Positions 37,353 through 44,652 of a stretch of 64,000 nucleotides of DNA are shown piece after piece; the first letter of the stretch is position 1; the number at the start of each line of letters is the position of its first letter. The notes below the pieces were generated by a model. It saw only the letters and a list, made by a program, of their open reading frames with translations. It ran no database searches and was not told where the DNA came from. The position numbers and the translations under genes were made by a program. Origin of the DNA: Opitutales bacterium (GTDB lineage Bacteria; Verrucomicrobiota; Verrucomicrobiia; Opitutales; JABSRG01); the NCBI GenBank assembly GCA_028280845.1, contig JANQKZ010000017.1, positions 62,001 to 126,000 on the forward strand, given 5' to 3'.

Positions 37353-37952
37353 ATGAGCGAAAAGGAACCCCCCTCACATGACGTACCCACCTCGGACGTT
37401 GAAACCACGGAAGCCGAACCGGTTGAACCTGAGGAAGCCGGTGAATCAGCCGCTTCCGCCGATCATGCGTCCGACTTGATGGAGCGATTGGAAGCGGCCG
37501 AAGCCCGGGCGGCAGAGATGCAGGACAAGAGTCTGCGGGCTTTTGCCGAGCTGGATAATTTCCGGAAGCGGATGGCCCGTGACCGGCAGGAACTGCTGAA
37601 AACAGCGGCGGCGGATGTCATTGAGTCTCTGCTACCGGCACTGGACAATCTGAAGATCGGCTTGGCGGCGGCAGACAATCACCCTGAAGCCGGGGAGGTC
37701 ACGAAGGGTTTCGAAATGGTGGGTCAGCAGATCCTCAGTGCTCTGCAGGAACATGGTCTGAAGGAGATTGATCCCTCTGGGGAACCCTTCGATCCGCACT
37801 TCCATGATTCGCTGACGACACAACCCTCGGAAGCGGTGGAAGAGGGGGGGGTCATCCAGACAATCAAAGTTGGCTATATGTTGAATGACAAAATGTTGAG
37901 GCCGGCGGCGGTGGTGGTGAGTAGCGGGAAACCCGAAACCAGCGGGGAGTAA
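37353..37952 (+). CDS. grpE: Nucleotide exchange factor GrpE
   Basis: 199 residues from ATG 37353. The frame is open further upstream but that part shows no similarity and the acidic N-terminal tail beginning MSEKEPPSHD is typical. A coiled coil (~50-95: LMERLEAAEARAAEMQDKSL) is followed by LRAFAELDNFRKRMARDRQE and ESLLPALDNLKIGL. It closes with the beta domain (EPFDPHFHDSLTTQPS, IQTIKVGYMLNDKMLRPA). GrpE releases ADP from DnaK. The dnaJ gene follows after 22 bases; dnaK itself and hrcA are not in the window. Confidence 0.96.
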   Translation: MSEKEPPSHDVPTSDVETTEAEPVEPEEAGESAASADHASDLMERLEAAEARAAEMQDKSLRAFAELDNFRKRMARDRQELLKTAAADVIESLLPALDNLKIGLAAADNHPEAGEVTKGFEMVGQQILSALQEHGLKEIDPSGEPFDPHFHDSLTTQPSEAVEEGGVIQTIKVGYMLNDKMLRPAAVVVSSGKPETSGE

Positions 37953-37974
37953 CCCTGCCTGATCCCCTTATTCC

Positions 37975-39102
37975 ATGGCAAAAGAAGACTATTACGATCT
38001 CCTCGGGATCTCCCGAGATGCCTCTGGCGATGAGCTGAAAAAGGCCTACCGCAAGCTGGCGGTCAAGTATCACCCGGATAAGAACCAGGGCGACAAGGAG
38101 GCTGAGGAGATGTTTAAAAAGATCTCGGAGGCCTACGACGTTCTTAAAGATCCCGATAAGCGAGCGGCCTACGACCGTTACGGTCACTCCGCCTTTGAAG
38201 GTGGCATGGGGGGAATGGGTGGAGCCCAGGTCGATCCCTTTGATATCTTCCGGGAGGTATTTGGCGGCAGCGGCAGCATCTTTGACGAACTCTTTGGGGG
38301 GGCGTCGAGTCGTGGCGGCAGCCGTGCGAGTTCCGGTTCGGACCTGCGATATGATTTAGAAATCTCGCTGGAGGAGGCGGCCAAGGGAGTAGAAAAAGAG
38401 ATTCGCTATCGTCGTTTGGTGGTTTGCCCGGATTGTGGGGGGAGTGGAGCCTCGCCGGGGTCCTCGGTCATGACTTGTCCGGATTGCGGGGGTAGTGGAT
38501 ACGTGACCAGCCAGCGGGGATTTATGACCTTTCGCCAGGTCTGCCCCCGGTGTGGTGGAAGTGGGAAAACAATTGAAAAGCCCTGCCCCACCTGTGGAGG
38601 GGAGGGCCGGACCATGGAAACCAATCGGCTCAAGTTGCGCATTCCTGCGGGAGTGGACACCGGGTCCCGCCTGCGGTCTCAGGGCAAGGGCGAGGCCGGG
38701 GTGCATGGAGGCCCTCCGGGCGACCTCTACGTGATCATCCATGTGGAAGAGCACGATGTATTTGAGCGCAGCGGCGACTCCCTGTTCTGCGAGATTCCGA
38801 TCAAGTTTACGGTTGCTACATTGGGGGGAACGATCGATGTGCCCACCCTGTTTGGGAAAGGATCGTTGAAGATACCTGCGGGTACGCAATCGGGAACCGT
38901 GTTTCGCATGCGTGGCCAGGGGATGCCCAATCTGCGCTCGCAAGCTCGGGGCGATCAATTGATTCGCGTCGTAATCGAAGTGCCGAAAAAGTTGAGTGGA
39001 GACCAGCGAGAAAAGCTGAAAGATTTTGCGGAAGCCTGTGGAGATGAATCCAATCCGGTGGCTGAAAGTTTTTTCGAGAAAGCCAAACGGTTTTTTGAAT
39101 AA
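37975..39102 (+). CDS. dnaJ: Chaperone DnaJ
   Basis: 375 residues, full-length type I DnaJ. J-domain with His33-Pro34-Asp35 ([10 protein letters not shown]), Gly-rich linker ([11 protein letters not shown]), zinc-finger region with four CxxCxGxG repeats (CPDCGGSG twice, [16 protein letters not shown]), and substrate-binding beta domains ([13 protein letters not shown]-type [34 protein letters not shown]). It stimulates DnaK ATPase and delivers clients. Co-transcribed with grpE and probably with purN and prmA downstream (gap to purN 30 bases). Confidence 0.97.
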   Translation: MAKEDYYDLLGISRDASGDELKKAYRKLAVKYHPDKNQGDKEAEEMFKKISEAYDVLKDPDKRAAYDRYGHSAFEGGMGGMGGAQVDPFDIFREVFGGSGSIFDELFGGASSRGGSRASSGSDLRYDLEISLEEAAKGVEKEIRYRRLVVCPDCGGSGASPGSSVMTCPDCGGSGYVTSQRGFMTFRQVCPRCGGSGKTIEKPCPTCGGEGRTMETNRLKLRIPAGVDTGSRLRSQGKGEAGVHGGPPGDLYVIIHVEEHDVFERSGDSLFCEIPIKFTVATLGGTIDVPTLFGKGSLKIPAGTQSGTVFRMRGQGMPNLRSQARGDQLIRVVIEVPKKLSGDQREKLKDFAEACGDESNPVAESFFEKAKRFFE

Positions 39103-39132
39103 CACATTGCGGGCGGGGTGGAAATCGGTGGA

Positions 39133-39729
39133 ATGGAAGCCATGTTATACCGCGTTGTAATCCTTGGTTCGGGTACCGGTAGCAATGCTCGCGCGATCAT
39201 GGAGTCCGAGGCCGCAGGCAGCTTAGGGCAGGCCCAAGTCGTGGGTGTACTCAGCGATGTGGACGGGGCCAAGATTCTTGACCATGCCCGCGAGTTTGGG
39301 AAACCTGCGGTGTATTTATCGGCGGCGCCCTACCGGACGAAATTGGATGATGAGGCTGAGCTGGCCTATATTGAGCAGGTGGAAAACTGGGCTCCCGACT
39401 TGGTGGTATTGGCCGGGTTTATGCGTGTCATTAAACGGCGCTTCCTGGAAGCGTTTACCGGGAAAATCATCAACTTGCACCCGAGCCTGCTTCCCAAATA
39501 CCCTGGGCTTCATGCGATTCAAAAGGCGTTCGAGGCCGGGGAGTCCATCACCGGGTGTACGGTGCATTGGGTTACGGCTGATGTCGACGCCGGTGAGATT
39601 ATTGGGCAGGCTGAAGTTCAGATAGCAGCCGATGATGATTTGGATATTGTGGAAACCAAGGTTCATGCGGCGGAGCATGAATTGTTACCGCGGGTCATTC
39701 GGGAGCTGAGTCAGGAGGGGAGTTTTTAG
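39133..39729 (+). CDS. purN: Phosphoribosylglycinamide formyltransferase PurN
   Basis: 198 residues from ATG 39133; ATG 39142 (with GGAA ahead) and GTG 39118 are alternatives. Folate-dependent GAR transformylase, third step of de novo purine synthesis. The catalytic block IINLHPSLLPKYPG (His of HPSLLP, preceded by Asn) and GCTVHWVTADVDAGEII with the catalytic Asp are present, and the N-terminal GSGTGSNARAI is the phosphate loop. No other purine genes are nearby. Confidence 0.95.
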   Translation: MEAMLYRVVILGSGTGSNARAIMESEAAGSLGQAQVVGVLSDVDGAKILDHAREFGKPAVYLSAAPYRTKLDDEAELAYIEQVENWAPDLVVLAGFMRVIKRRFLEAFTGKIINLHPSLLPKYPGLHAIQKAFEAGESITGCTVHWVTADVDAGEIIGQAEVQIAADDDLDIVETKVHAAEHELLPRVIRELSQEGSF

Positions 39730-39760
39730 TTTATGTTTAAGTCGAAAATTTAGAATAAGA

Positions 39761-39767
39761 GGAGGAG
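39761..39767 (+). promoter_or_regulatory. Shine-Dalgarno GGAGGAG that decides the prmA start
   Basis: GGAGGAG ends 8 bases before a GTG codon (39776). The next in-frame ATG (39782) would be 14 bases away. The spacing therefore favours the GTG start. Confidence 0.6.
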
Positions 39768-39775
39768 CAAGAGTA

Positions 39776-40666
39776 GTGGTGATGTTGAAGTACCGGCAGG
39801 AGATCGTGGAAGACGTGGTTCCCTTAATCGAGGGGTATCAATACGAGCATCCGGAGACACGATGGATCCTGGTTCAGGCGGAACCGGGGGCTCCCAGTTT
39901 CCTCGAGGGTTTCTTTGATGATGAGGCCTCCGCTCGGGATGCCTATCACCATTTAGGGGAGTTTGCCGGGATTGAACTTCCTCTTTTCGCGCTGGAGGTC
40001 CTTGAGGATTGCGATTGGAAAGAGGCGTATAAATTTCACCTCAAGGTATGGACCTACGGGTCCCTGGCTTGGATCCCTATCTGGGAGAAGGGCGATGTTG
40101 CGCTGATGGCTACGATTACGGCCAAGGTTTATCTGGACAGTGGCATGGCTTTCGGGACGGGTAGTCATGAAACCACCCGTCTCTGCGCCCAGGCTCTGGT
40201 TGATCTGACCCAAGCCGGTGAAGCGAAGCCTTCGGGCCGTGTGGTGGATGCCGGGTGTGGTTCCGGGGTGTTGGCTCTCTCGGCCCGGGCCCTGGGATTC
40301 CAGGACGTGCGCGGGTTTGACAACGATCCCGAGGCGGTGCGCATTAGCCGGGAAAATGCAAAAATCAACCAGTCGGTTGATTCAATTGACTTTACCGTTG
40401 ATGACCTGGAAACCGGGCTCACCTCGAGGTGTGCGGACATCCTCTTGGCCAATATTGAAACCCCGGTCCTGAAGACCTTTCATACCGAGTTACTGGAAGC
40501 CGTAAGCCCGGGTGGAACTTTAATCCTCAGCGGGATTCTCGTGCGGGATGGACAAGGGGTTCAGGCGGTCTTTGAAACCGGAGCTGCTTCCCTATGGGAT
40601 GGTGTGAGCCACTCCGAAGTGAAAGCCATGGGGGAGTGGTGTCGGGTGGTTTTACAACGGCCCTAG
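39776..40666 (+). CDS. prmA: Ribosomal protein L11 methyltransferase PrmA
   Basis: 296 residues from GTG 39776 (see the Shine-Dalgarno entry). AdoMet-dependent class I methyltransferase: the PrmA-specific loop SGMAFGTGSHETTRLCAQAL, motif I VVDAGCGSGVLALSA and the motif-IV-like LLANIETPVL. The N-terminal ferredoxin-like substrate domain (~1-95) is more divergent. It methylates lysines and the N-terminus of L11. It is convergent with thiE. Confidence 0.88.
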   Translation: MVMLKYRQEIVEDVVPLIEGYQYEHPETRWILVQAEPGAPSFLEGFFDDEASARDAYHHLGEFAGIELPLFALEVLEDCDWKEAYKFHLKVWTYGSLAWIPIWEKGDVALMATITAKVYLDSGMAFGTGSHETTRLCAQALVDLTQAGEAKPSGRVVDAGCGSGVLALSARALGFQDVRGFDNDPEAVRISRENAKINQSVDSIDFTVDDLETGLTSRCADILLANIETPVLKTFHTELLEAVSPGGTLILSGILVRDGQGVQAVFETGAASLWDGVSHSEVKAMGEWCRVVLQRP

Positions 40667-40688
40667 AGCGAATCAAATTTTGCTCTAG
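40663..40688. terminator. Inverted repeat between convergent prmA and thiE, possible bidirectional terminator
   Basis: CTAGAGC (40663-40669, containing the prmA stop) pairs with GCTCTAG (40682-40688) around a 12-base AT-rich loop with AAATTTT. It lies exactly where two transcription units meet. There is no long T tract. Confidence 0.4.
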
Positions 40689-40693
40689 CGCAT

Positions 40694-41359
40694 TCAGAAC
40701 TCTACGGAGGGAAGGCTGACAGCCGCCTTGAACGCTTTGACCACGGAAGCGGGGTCGTCGTCTTTGAGTACCTCGGAGACGACGACGATGCGATCAATGC
40801 CGGCTTCGATTACGGAGGGCAAAGTTTCTCGGGTGATTCCTCCGATGCAGAAGAAGGGAACGGAGGGGCCAATGGCTTTCACCTCGTCAGCGAGCTCAAG
40901 GCCAACCGGGGCATAGTGCGGTTTGGTCGGAGTGGCAAATAAGGGTCCCACGGCGAAGTAGGTGATAAATCCTTCGTTGGCTAAAGCAATAGCCGCATAG
41001 GCCTGTTCGAGGCTGTGTGTGCTCAACCCGATGATGGCGTCGGGCCCCAGTCGCTCGCGGGCATGTCGTGGATCCATGTCGTCCTGGCCCAGGTGCAAGC
41101 CGACAGACAGGCCGGGATATTGAGCGGCTGCCTCGACATCGTCGTTGATGATGAGGGGGGTGCCACTGCGCACGTAAGCGGGCAAGAGGGCATCCATGAG
41201 GGCCAACCGTTCATCATGGGATTCCTTTTTTGCCCGTATTTGGACGAGGTCGGCTCCGCCATCAAGCAGTGCCTGGTAGGTGGGAATCCAGGAGTCCCGG
41301 GCCACGTAGGACGTGTCGAGAATCCCATAGAATCGGGAATCCGAAAGGTTGAAATTCAT
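40694..41359 (-). CDS. thiE: Thiamine phosphate synthase ThiE
   Basis: 221 residues. TIM-barrel enzyme joining HMP pyrophosphate and thiazole phosphate. The blocks VQIRAKKESHDERL, LIINDDVEAA, VGLHLGQDDMDP, IGLSTHSLEQA, YFAVGPLFATPTKP and FFCIGGITRETLPSVIEAG are all where expected. It is the last gene of the accB-accC-asp23-amaP-thiE line, 30 bases after amaP. No TPP riboswitch fits in the short gap upstream, so it is probably controlled with the operon. Confidence 0.94.
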   Translation of the reverse strand: MNFNLSDSRFYGILDTSYVARDSWIPTYQALLDGGADLVQIRAKKESHDERLALMDALLPAYVRSGTPLIINDDVEAAAQYPGLSVGLHLGQDDMDPRHARERLGPDAIIGLSTHSLEQAYAAIALANEGFITYFAVGPLFATPTKPHYAPVGLELADEVKAIGPSVPFFCIGGITRETLPSVIEAGIDRIVVVSEVLKDDDPASVVKAFKAAVSLPSVEF

Positions 41360-41389
41360 GAAGACCAGTAAGGCTAGAGGCAGATAGAA

Positions 41390-41992
41390 TCAGTCCGGTT
41401 TGTCCCTTTCCTTGGGCGGTTCATCAGGGGAAGGATCTGCTTCCGGCGTATCACTCAAGGTGGGGACAGGGGGTTCATTCTTTTCTGCGGGGGAAAAACT
41501 AGTCGGAGGCTCCAGAGCGGGCTCCAGGGCGCGGGGCGCGGTGGGAAAGGGGTCCAGCGGTCCTGGCTTATACTCATCGACCACGATCGTGATATCCCCC
41601 AGTTTCTCAAATCCCAGGTTGTCCTGAAGGGTCATTTTCAGGTGAGTTTTCAGTGCTTCACGAATCTCGCGAATACGGGATCCGCTCTCCAGGCGAAGAT
41701 GCAGGCGAAGGGAAGTGGTGCCCTTGCGCACCTTCAGCCGGATTTTCGGACGGGTCACGCCGTCCAACTGGTCACAGCTGGAGCGTACGAGTTCGGACAG
41801 AGCCTGGAGGGAAATGAGGACCTCGCCGGAGCTGTCGGAAAAGGCCCGGATGGCCTTTGGCTTGCGGCGAGCGGCAAAGAAAATGAGGAGGAAGAGGGCA
41901 ATGGCCAGAGCCAAAGTTCCCGTGAACAGACCAAAATAGAGAGGATCCTGGGCCAGATCCTTCAAGGCGTTCCAATAATCACTCAGATTCAT
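41390..41992 (-). CDS. amaP: AmaP-like alkaline-shock membrane anchor protein
   Basis: 200 residues. One N-terminal transmembrane segment (~19-42: LFTGTLALAIALFLLIFFAA), then a domain with the AmaP pattern (VLISLQALSELVRSSCDQL, IRLKVRKGTTSLRLHLRL, IREIREALKTHLKMTLQDNL, DITIVVDEY), and a Pro/Glu-rich disordered tail. In Gram-positive bacteria AmaP anchors Asp23 to the membrane; the Asp23-type gene is immediately upstream (50 bases), which supports the assignment. The tail is species-specific. Confidence 0.8.
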   Translation of the reverse strand: MNLSDYWNALKDLAQDPLYFGLFTGTLALAIALFLLIFFAARRKPKAIRAFSDSSGEVLISLQALSELVRSSCDQLDGVTRPKIRLKVRKGTTSLRLHLRLESGSRIREIREALKTHLKMTLQDNLGFEKLGDITIVVDEYKPGPLDPFPTAPRALEPALEPPTSFSPAEKNEPPVPTLSDTPEADPSPDEPPKERDKPD

Positions 41993-42042
41993 TCGAATTA
42001 GGGGTTCAGGACTCTTCAGAAAAGGGCCGAGGGCCCGTGGAA

Positions 42043-42480
42043 TTAGACGGCGGAATCGTCGGGAGGCGTAGTGTCTTCCGGTTTTTCCATTTTCACGCCG
42101 TCGATGTAGACGGTGATGGTGGCCGTAGCCTTGCTGGTCATGTTGCTGATTTGATCCGAGATCGCCTGTTGGATGCTGGATGCGGTGGCATCTAATTTGA
42201 CACCGAATTTCAGGATGACATGAACCTCGATGATGTACTCGCCGGCTTCGTTTTCTGCGACTCGTACCCCACGCTCCGATTCCTTGGAGAACATTTCGGC
42301 GATTCCATCTTTGAATCCGCTGGCGACCGAAACAACTCCTGGGACCTCGAGGGCCGCCAGGCGAACGATATTGTTGATGACACTGAGATTGATTTTGATG
42401 TCACCCAGGGAAGTGGATTCCTCAGAAATGGTGGGAATCCGCTGTGTTGGTTCTTCGGGGGTGGTAGTTTCCTGGTTCAT
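42043..42480 (-). CDS. Asp23/Gls24 family envelope stress protein
   Basis: 145 residues, typical Asp23 domain: SLGDIKINLSVINNIVRLAA, EVPGVVSVASGF, YIIEVHVILKFGVKLDATAS and ISDQISNMTSKATATITVYI, followed by a short GVKMEK end. Family members are abundant membrane-associated proteins that respond to alkaline or envelope stress in Gram-positive bacteria. The start lies 5 bases after the accC stop, so translation is probably linked with the acetyl-CoA carboxylase genes. Confidence 0.9.
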   Translation of the reverse strand: MNQETTTPEEPTQRIPTISEESTSLGDIKINLSVINNIVRLAALEVPGVVSVASGFKDGIAEMFSKESERGVRVAENEAGEYIIEVHVILKFGVKLDATASSIQQAISDQISNMTSKATATITVYIDGVKMEKPEDTTPPDDSAV

Positions 42481-42485
42481 CTGAA

Positions 42486-43862
42486 TTATGGTTCGTTTGA
42501 GAGGTAAAAGGATTTGGGGGTGCGATTCATGAATTCCTCGATATACCGAGTGGTGGCTTCCCCGTTACGGAACACAGGGTCGTTGATAATAGCCCGGGTA
42601 AAGGGAGTCGTGGTTTCGATCCCACGGATCAAGTATTCACTCAAGGCCCGGTTCATACGGTCCAGGGCTAAGCGACGGGTGCGTCCGTAGGTTATCACTT
42701 TACTGATCATGCTATCGTAGTAGGGGGGGATAGTGTAGCCGCCGTAGACATGGGAGTCTACACGGACACCATGACCGCCGGGGGCATAGTATAGCGAAAT
42801 TTCCCCCGGACAGGGAGCAAAATTTCTAGAGGGGTTTTCGGCGTTTATCCGGCACTCGATGGCATGGCGAAAAAACCTGATATCTTCCTGTTTCAGTTCC
42901 AGACGGACGCCCGCGGCGATTTTGATCTGCCGGATAACCAGGTCATACCCGGTGACTTCCTCAGTAACCCCATGTTCCACCTGGATCCGGGTATTCATTT
43001 CGATGAAGTAGTAATTTCCCTCTCCATCGACAAGGAACTCAATAGTGCCGGCATTCTGGTATCCGCAAGCTTCCGCTGCACGGACAGCAGCCTGACCCAT
43101 TTCCTGGCGCAACTCGTCCGTCAGGAAGGGCGAAGGGGCCTCTTCGATGAGCTTCTGGTGGCGTCGTTGCACGGAGCAGTCGCGCTCGCCTAGATGGATC
43201 ACATTGCCATGTTCGTCGGCGAGAATTTGAAACTCGATATGGCGGGGGGCTTCGAGGTATTTTTCGACATAGACGGAGCCGTCGCCAAAGGCTTTTTCGG
43301 CCTCGGCCTGAGCCATGACGAATTCCTTCTGGAATGCAGGGGCATTGTGAGCTACGCGCATGCCTTTTCCGCCACCACCGGCAACTGCCTTAATGATGAC
43401 GGGAAAGCCGATTTCCTTGGCTACTTTGAGGGCTTCTTTGTCGTCCTTGATGGGGCCTTCGCTGCCAGGAACAGTGGGAACTCCGGCCTCTTTCACGATC
43501 TTGCGGGCTACAGCCTTGTCTCCCATTTCGCGGATTGTCTGACTTTTGGGTCCGATAAACTTGATGTTAGCGACTTCACACTGTTCGGCAAAATCAGGGT
43601 TTTCGGCGAGGAAGCCATAGCCTGGGTGAATGGCGTCGACATCTCCAATTTCGGCGGCGGCAATCAGACGGTCTGCCTTAAGGTAGCTGAGGTGACTCTG
43701 AGCGGGCCCGATGCAAATCGCTTCATCGGCGAGCTGGACATGGAGCGACTGCTCATCGGCCTCGGAGTAGACGGCCATGGTTTTTATGCCGAGCTCTTTG
43801 CAAGCGCGAACAATGCGCAGGGCAATCTCACCCCGGTTAGCAATAAGAATTTTACTGATCAT
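42486..43862 (-). CDS. accC: Acetyl-CoA carboxylase, biotin carboxylase subunit
   Basis: 458 residues, full length. ATP-grasp enzyme that carboxylates the biotin on AccB, first step of fatty acid synthesis. Seen: [20 protein letters not shown] at the start, the glycine-rich loop [72 protein letters not shown] and [10 protein letters not shown]. It follows accB by 22 bases. accA and accD are not in the window. Confidence 0.97.
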   Translation of the reverse strand: MISKILIANRGEIALRIVRACKELGIKTMAVYSEADEQSLHVQLADEAICIGPAQSHLSYLKADRLIAAAEIGDVDAIHPGYGFLAENPDFAEQCEVANIKFIGPKSQTIREMGDKAVARKIVKEAGVPTVPGSEGPIKDDKEALKVAKEIGFPVIIKAVAGGGGKGMRVAHNAPAFQKEFVMAQAEAEKAFGDGSVYVEKYLEAPRHIEFQILADEHGNVIHLGERDCSVQRRHQKLIEEAPSPFLTDELRQEMGQAAVRAAEACGYQNAGTIEFLVDGEGNYYFIEMNTRIQVEHGVTEEVTGYDLVIRQIKIAAGVRLELKQEDIRFFRHAIECRINAENPSRNFAPCPGEISLYYAPGGHGVRVDSHVYGGYTIPPYYDSMISKVITYGRTRRLALDRMNRALSEYLIRGIETTTPFTRAIINDPVFRNGEATTRYIEEFMNRTPKSFYLSNEP

Positions 43863-43884
43863 GGTGATGGAGGCCTCGCCCGTC

Positions 43885-44370
43885 TTAGACGGGTTTTACC
43901 TTGAACAGCTTCTGTCCATACTCAATGGGGTCGCCGTTCTCTACCAGGATTTCCAAAATCGTACCGCTGGTCTCGGCATGGATCTCATTCATGACCTTCA
44001 TGGCCTCGATAATGCAGACGACCGACTCCGCCGTCACCTTGGTTCCGTTCTCGACGAAGGGAGAGCTATCCGGAGAGGGCGCCTGGTAAAAGGTGCCCAC
44101 CATGGGCGAGACGATGAAGTCTCCTTCCTCTTCCTTTGCCTGAGCCGGGACCGGGGCTGCTGTGGATGCTTCTGCGGCAGGGGCGGGAGCTACCGGTACC
44201 GGGGAGGTCACCACCGGATAGGGGGGGGCGGTCACACCCGCAACAGTCTGGGGGGTGTTGCCGCCTTCACGACAAATCCGAAGTTTTAGATCTTTTTCTT
44301 CAATCTCAAACTCTGTGAGATTGGACCGCTTCATGATGTCGACGATCTGCTTAATTTCTTTGATATCCAA
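43885..44370 (-). CDS. accB: Acetyl-CoA carboxylase biotin carboxyl carrier protein (TTG start)
   Basis: 161 residues. The first codon is TTG at 44370, and the encoded [17 protein letters not shown] matches the expected AccB N-terminus; a GGAGG (plus-strand 44379-44383) ends 8 bases ahead and supports this start. The sequence has an N-terminal helix-strand part, a Pro/Ala-rich hinge (~48-80) and the biotinyl domain with Lys125 in EAMKVMNEI, the attachment site. AccB carries CO2 between AccC and the carboxyltransferase. It heads the accB-accC-asp23-amaP-thiE set; BirA, which would biotinylate it, is encoded at 53-54 kb. Confidence 0.95.
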   Translation of the reverse strand: MDIKEIKQIVDIMKRSNLTEFEIEEKDLKLRICREGGNTPQTVAGVTAPPYPVVTSPVPVAPAPAAEASTAAPVPAQAKEEEGDFIVSPMVGTFYQAPSPDSSPFVENGTKVTAESVVCIIEAMKVMNEIHAETSGTILEILVENGDPIEYGQKLFKVKPV

Positions 44371-44378
44371 AATAGAAG

Positions 44379-44383
44379 CCTCC
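44379..44383 (-). promoter_or_regulatory. Shine-Dalgarno GGAGG of accB (supports a TTG start)
   Basis: On the minus strand GGAGG is followed by 8 bases and then TTG at 44370. It decides the unusual start; the next Met is 12 codons further in and would remove the conserved N-terminal helix. Confidence 0.65.
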
Positions 44384-44548
44384 GCTAGGAATTAATCGGT
44401 TGATGTGGCAGAACCTTATATGCTTGAAAGAGACACCCTAAGGAGAGGCCCGTGCGTTCTGCAATTTCTTTCTTTGCCGGGGGAAAAGGCTTCATCAGTC
44501 ATGTAAGCAGGCCAACACAATTGGTAAAATGCCTATCGGCAGCTAGAT

Positions 44549-44572
44549 CCTCTCGTGAGATCCATCGAGAGG
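44549..44572. repeat. Inverted repeat upstream of accB
   Basis: CCTCTCG / CGAGAGG, 7 perfect pairs with a 10-base loop, in the 282-base gap between the AsmA-like gene stop and accB. No T tract on either strand, so it is more likely an operator or mRNA structure than a terminator. The rest of this gap shows nothing else I can support; it presumably contains the accB promoter. Confidence 0.35.
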
Positions 44573-44652
44573 GGCTGGCGAATCCCCATCCTATTGATCG
44601 AGACCCGGTGTGCGTGCAGTCAGTCTGCGCCCCTGCCCTTTAACCCCGTCTC

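Noticed and set aside
41360-41389. TPP riboswitch before thiE
   Set aside because: Only 30 bases separate thiE from amaP, too short for a THI element.
43194-43904. 236-codon plus-strand frame opposite accC
   Set aside because: Shadow of the highly conserved accC; no independent support.
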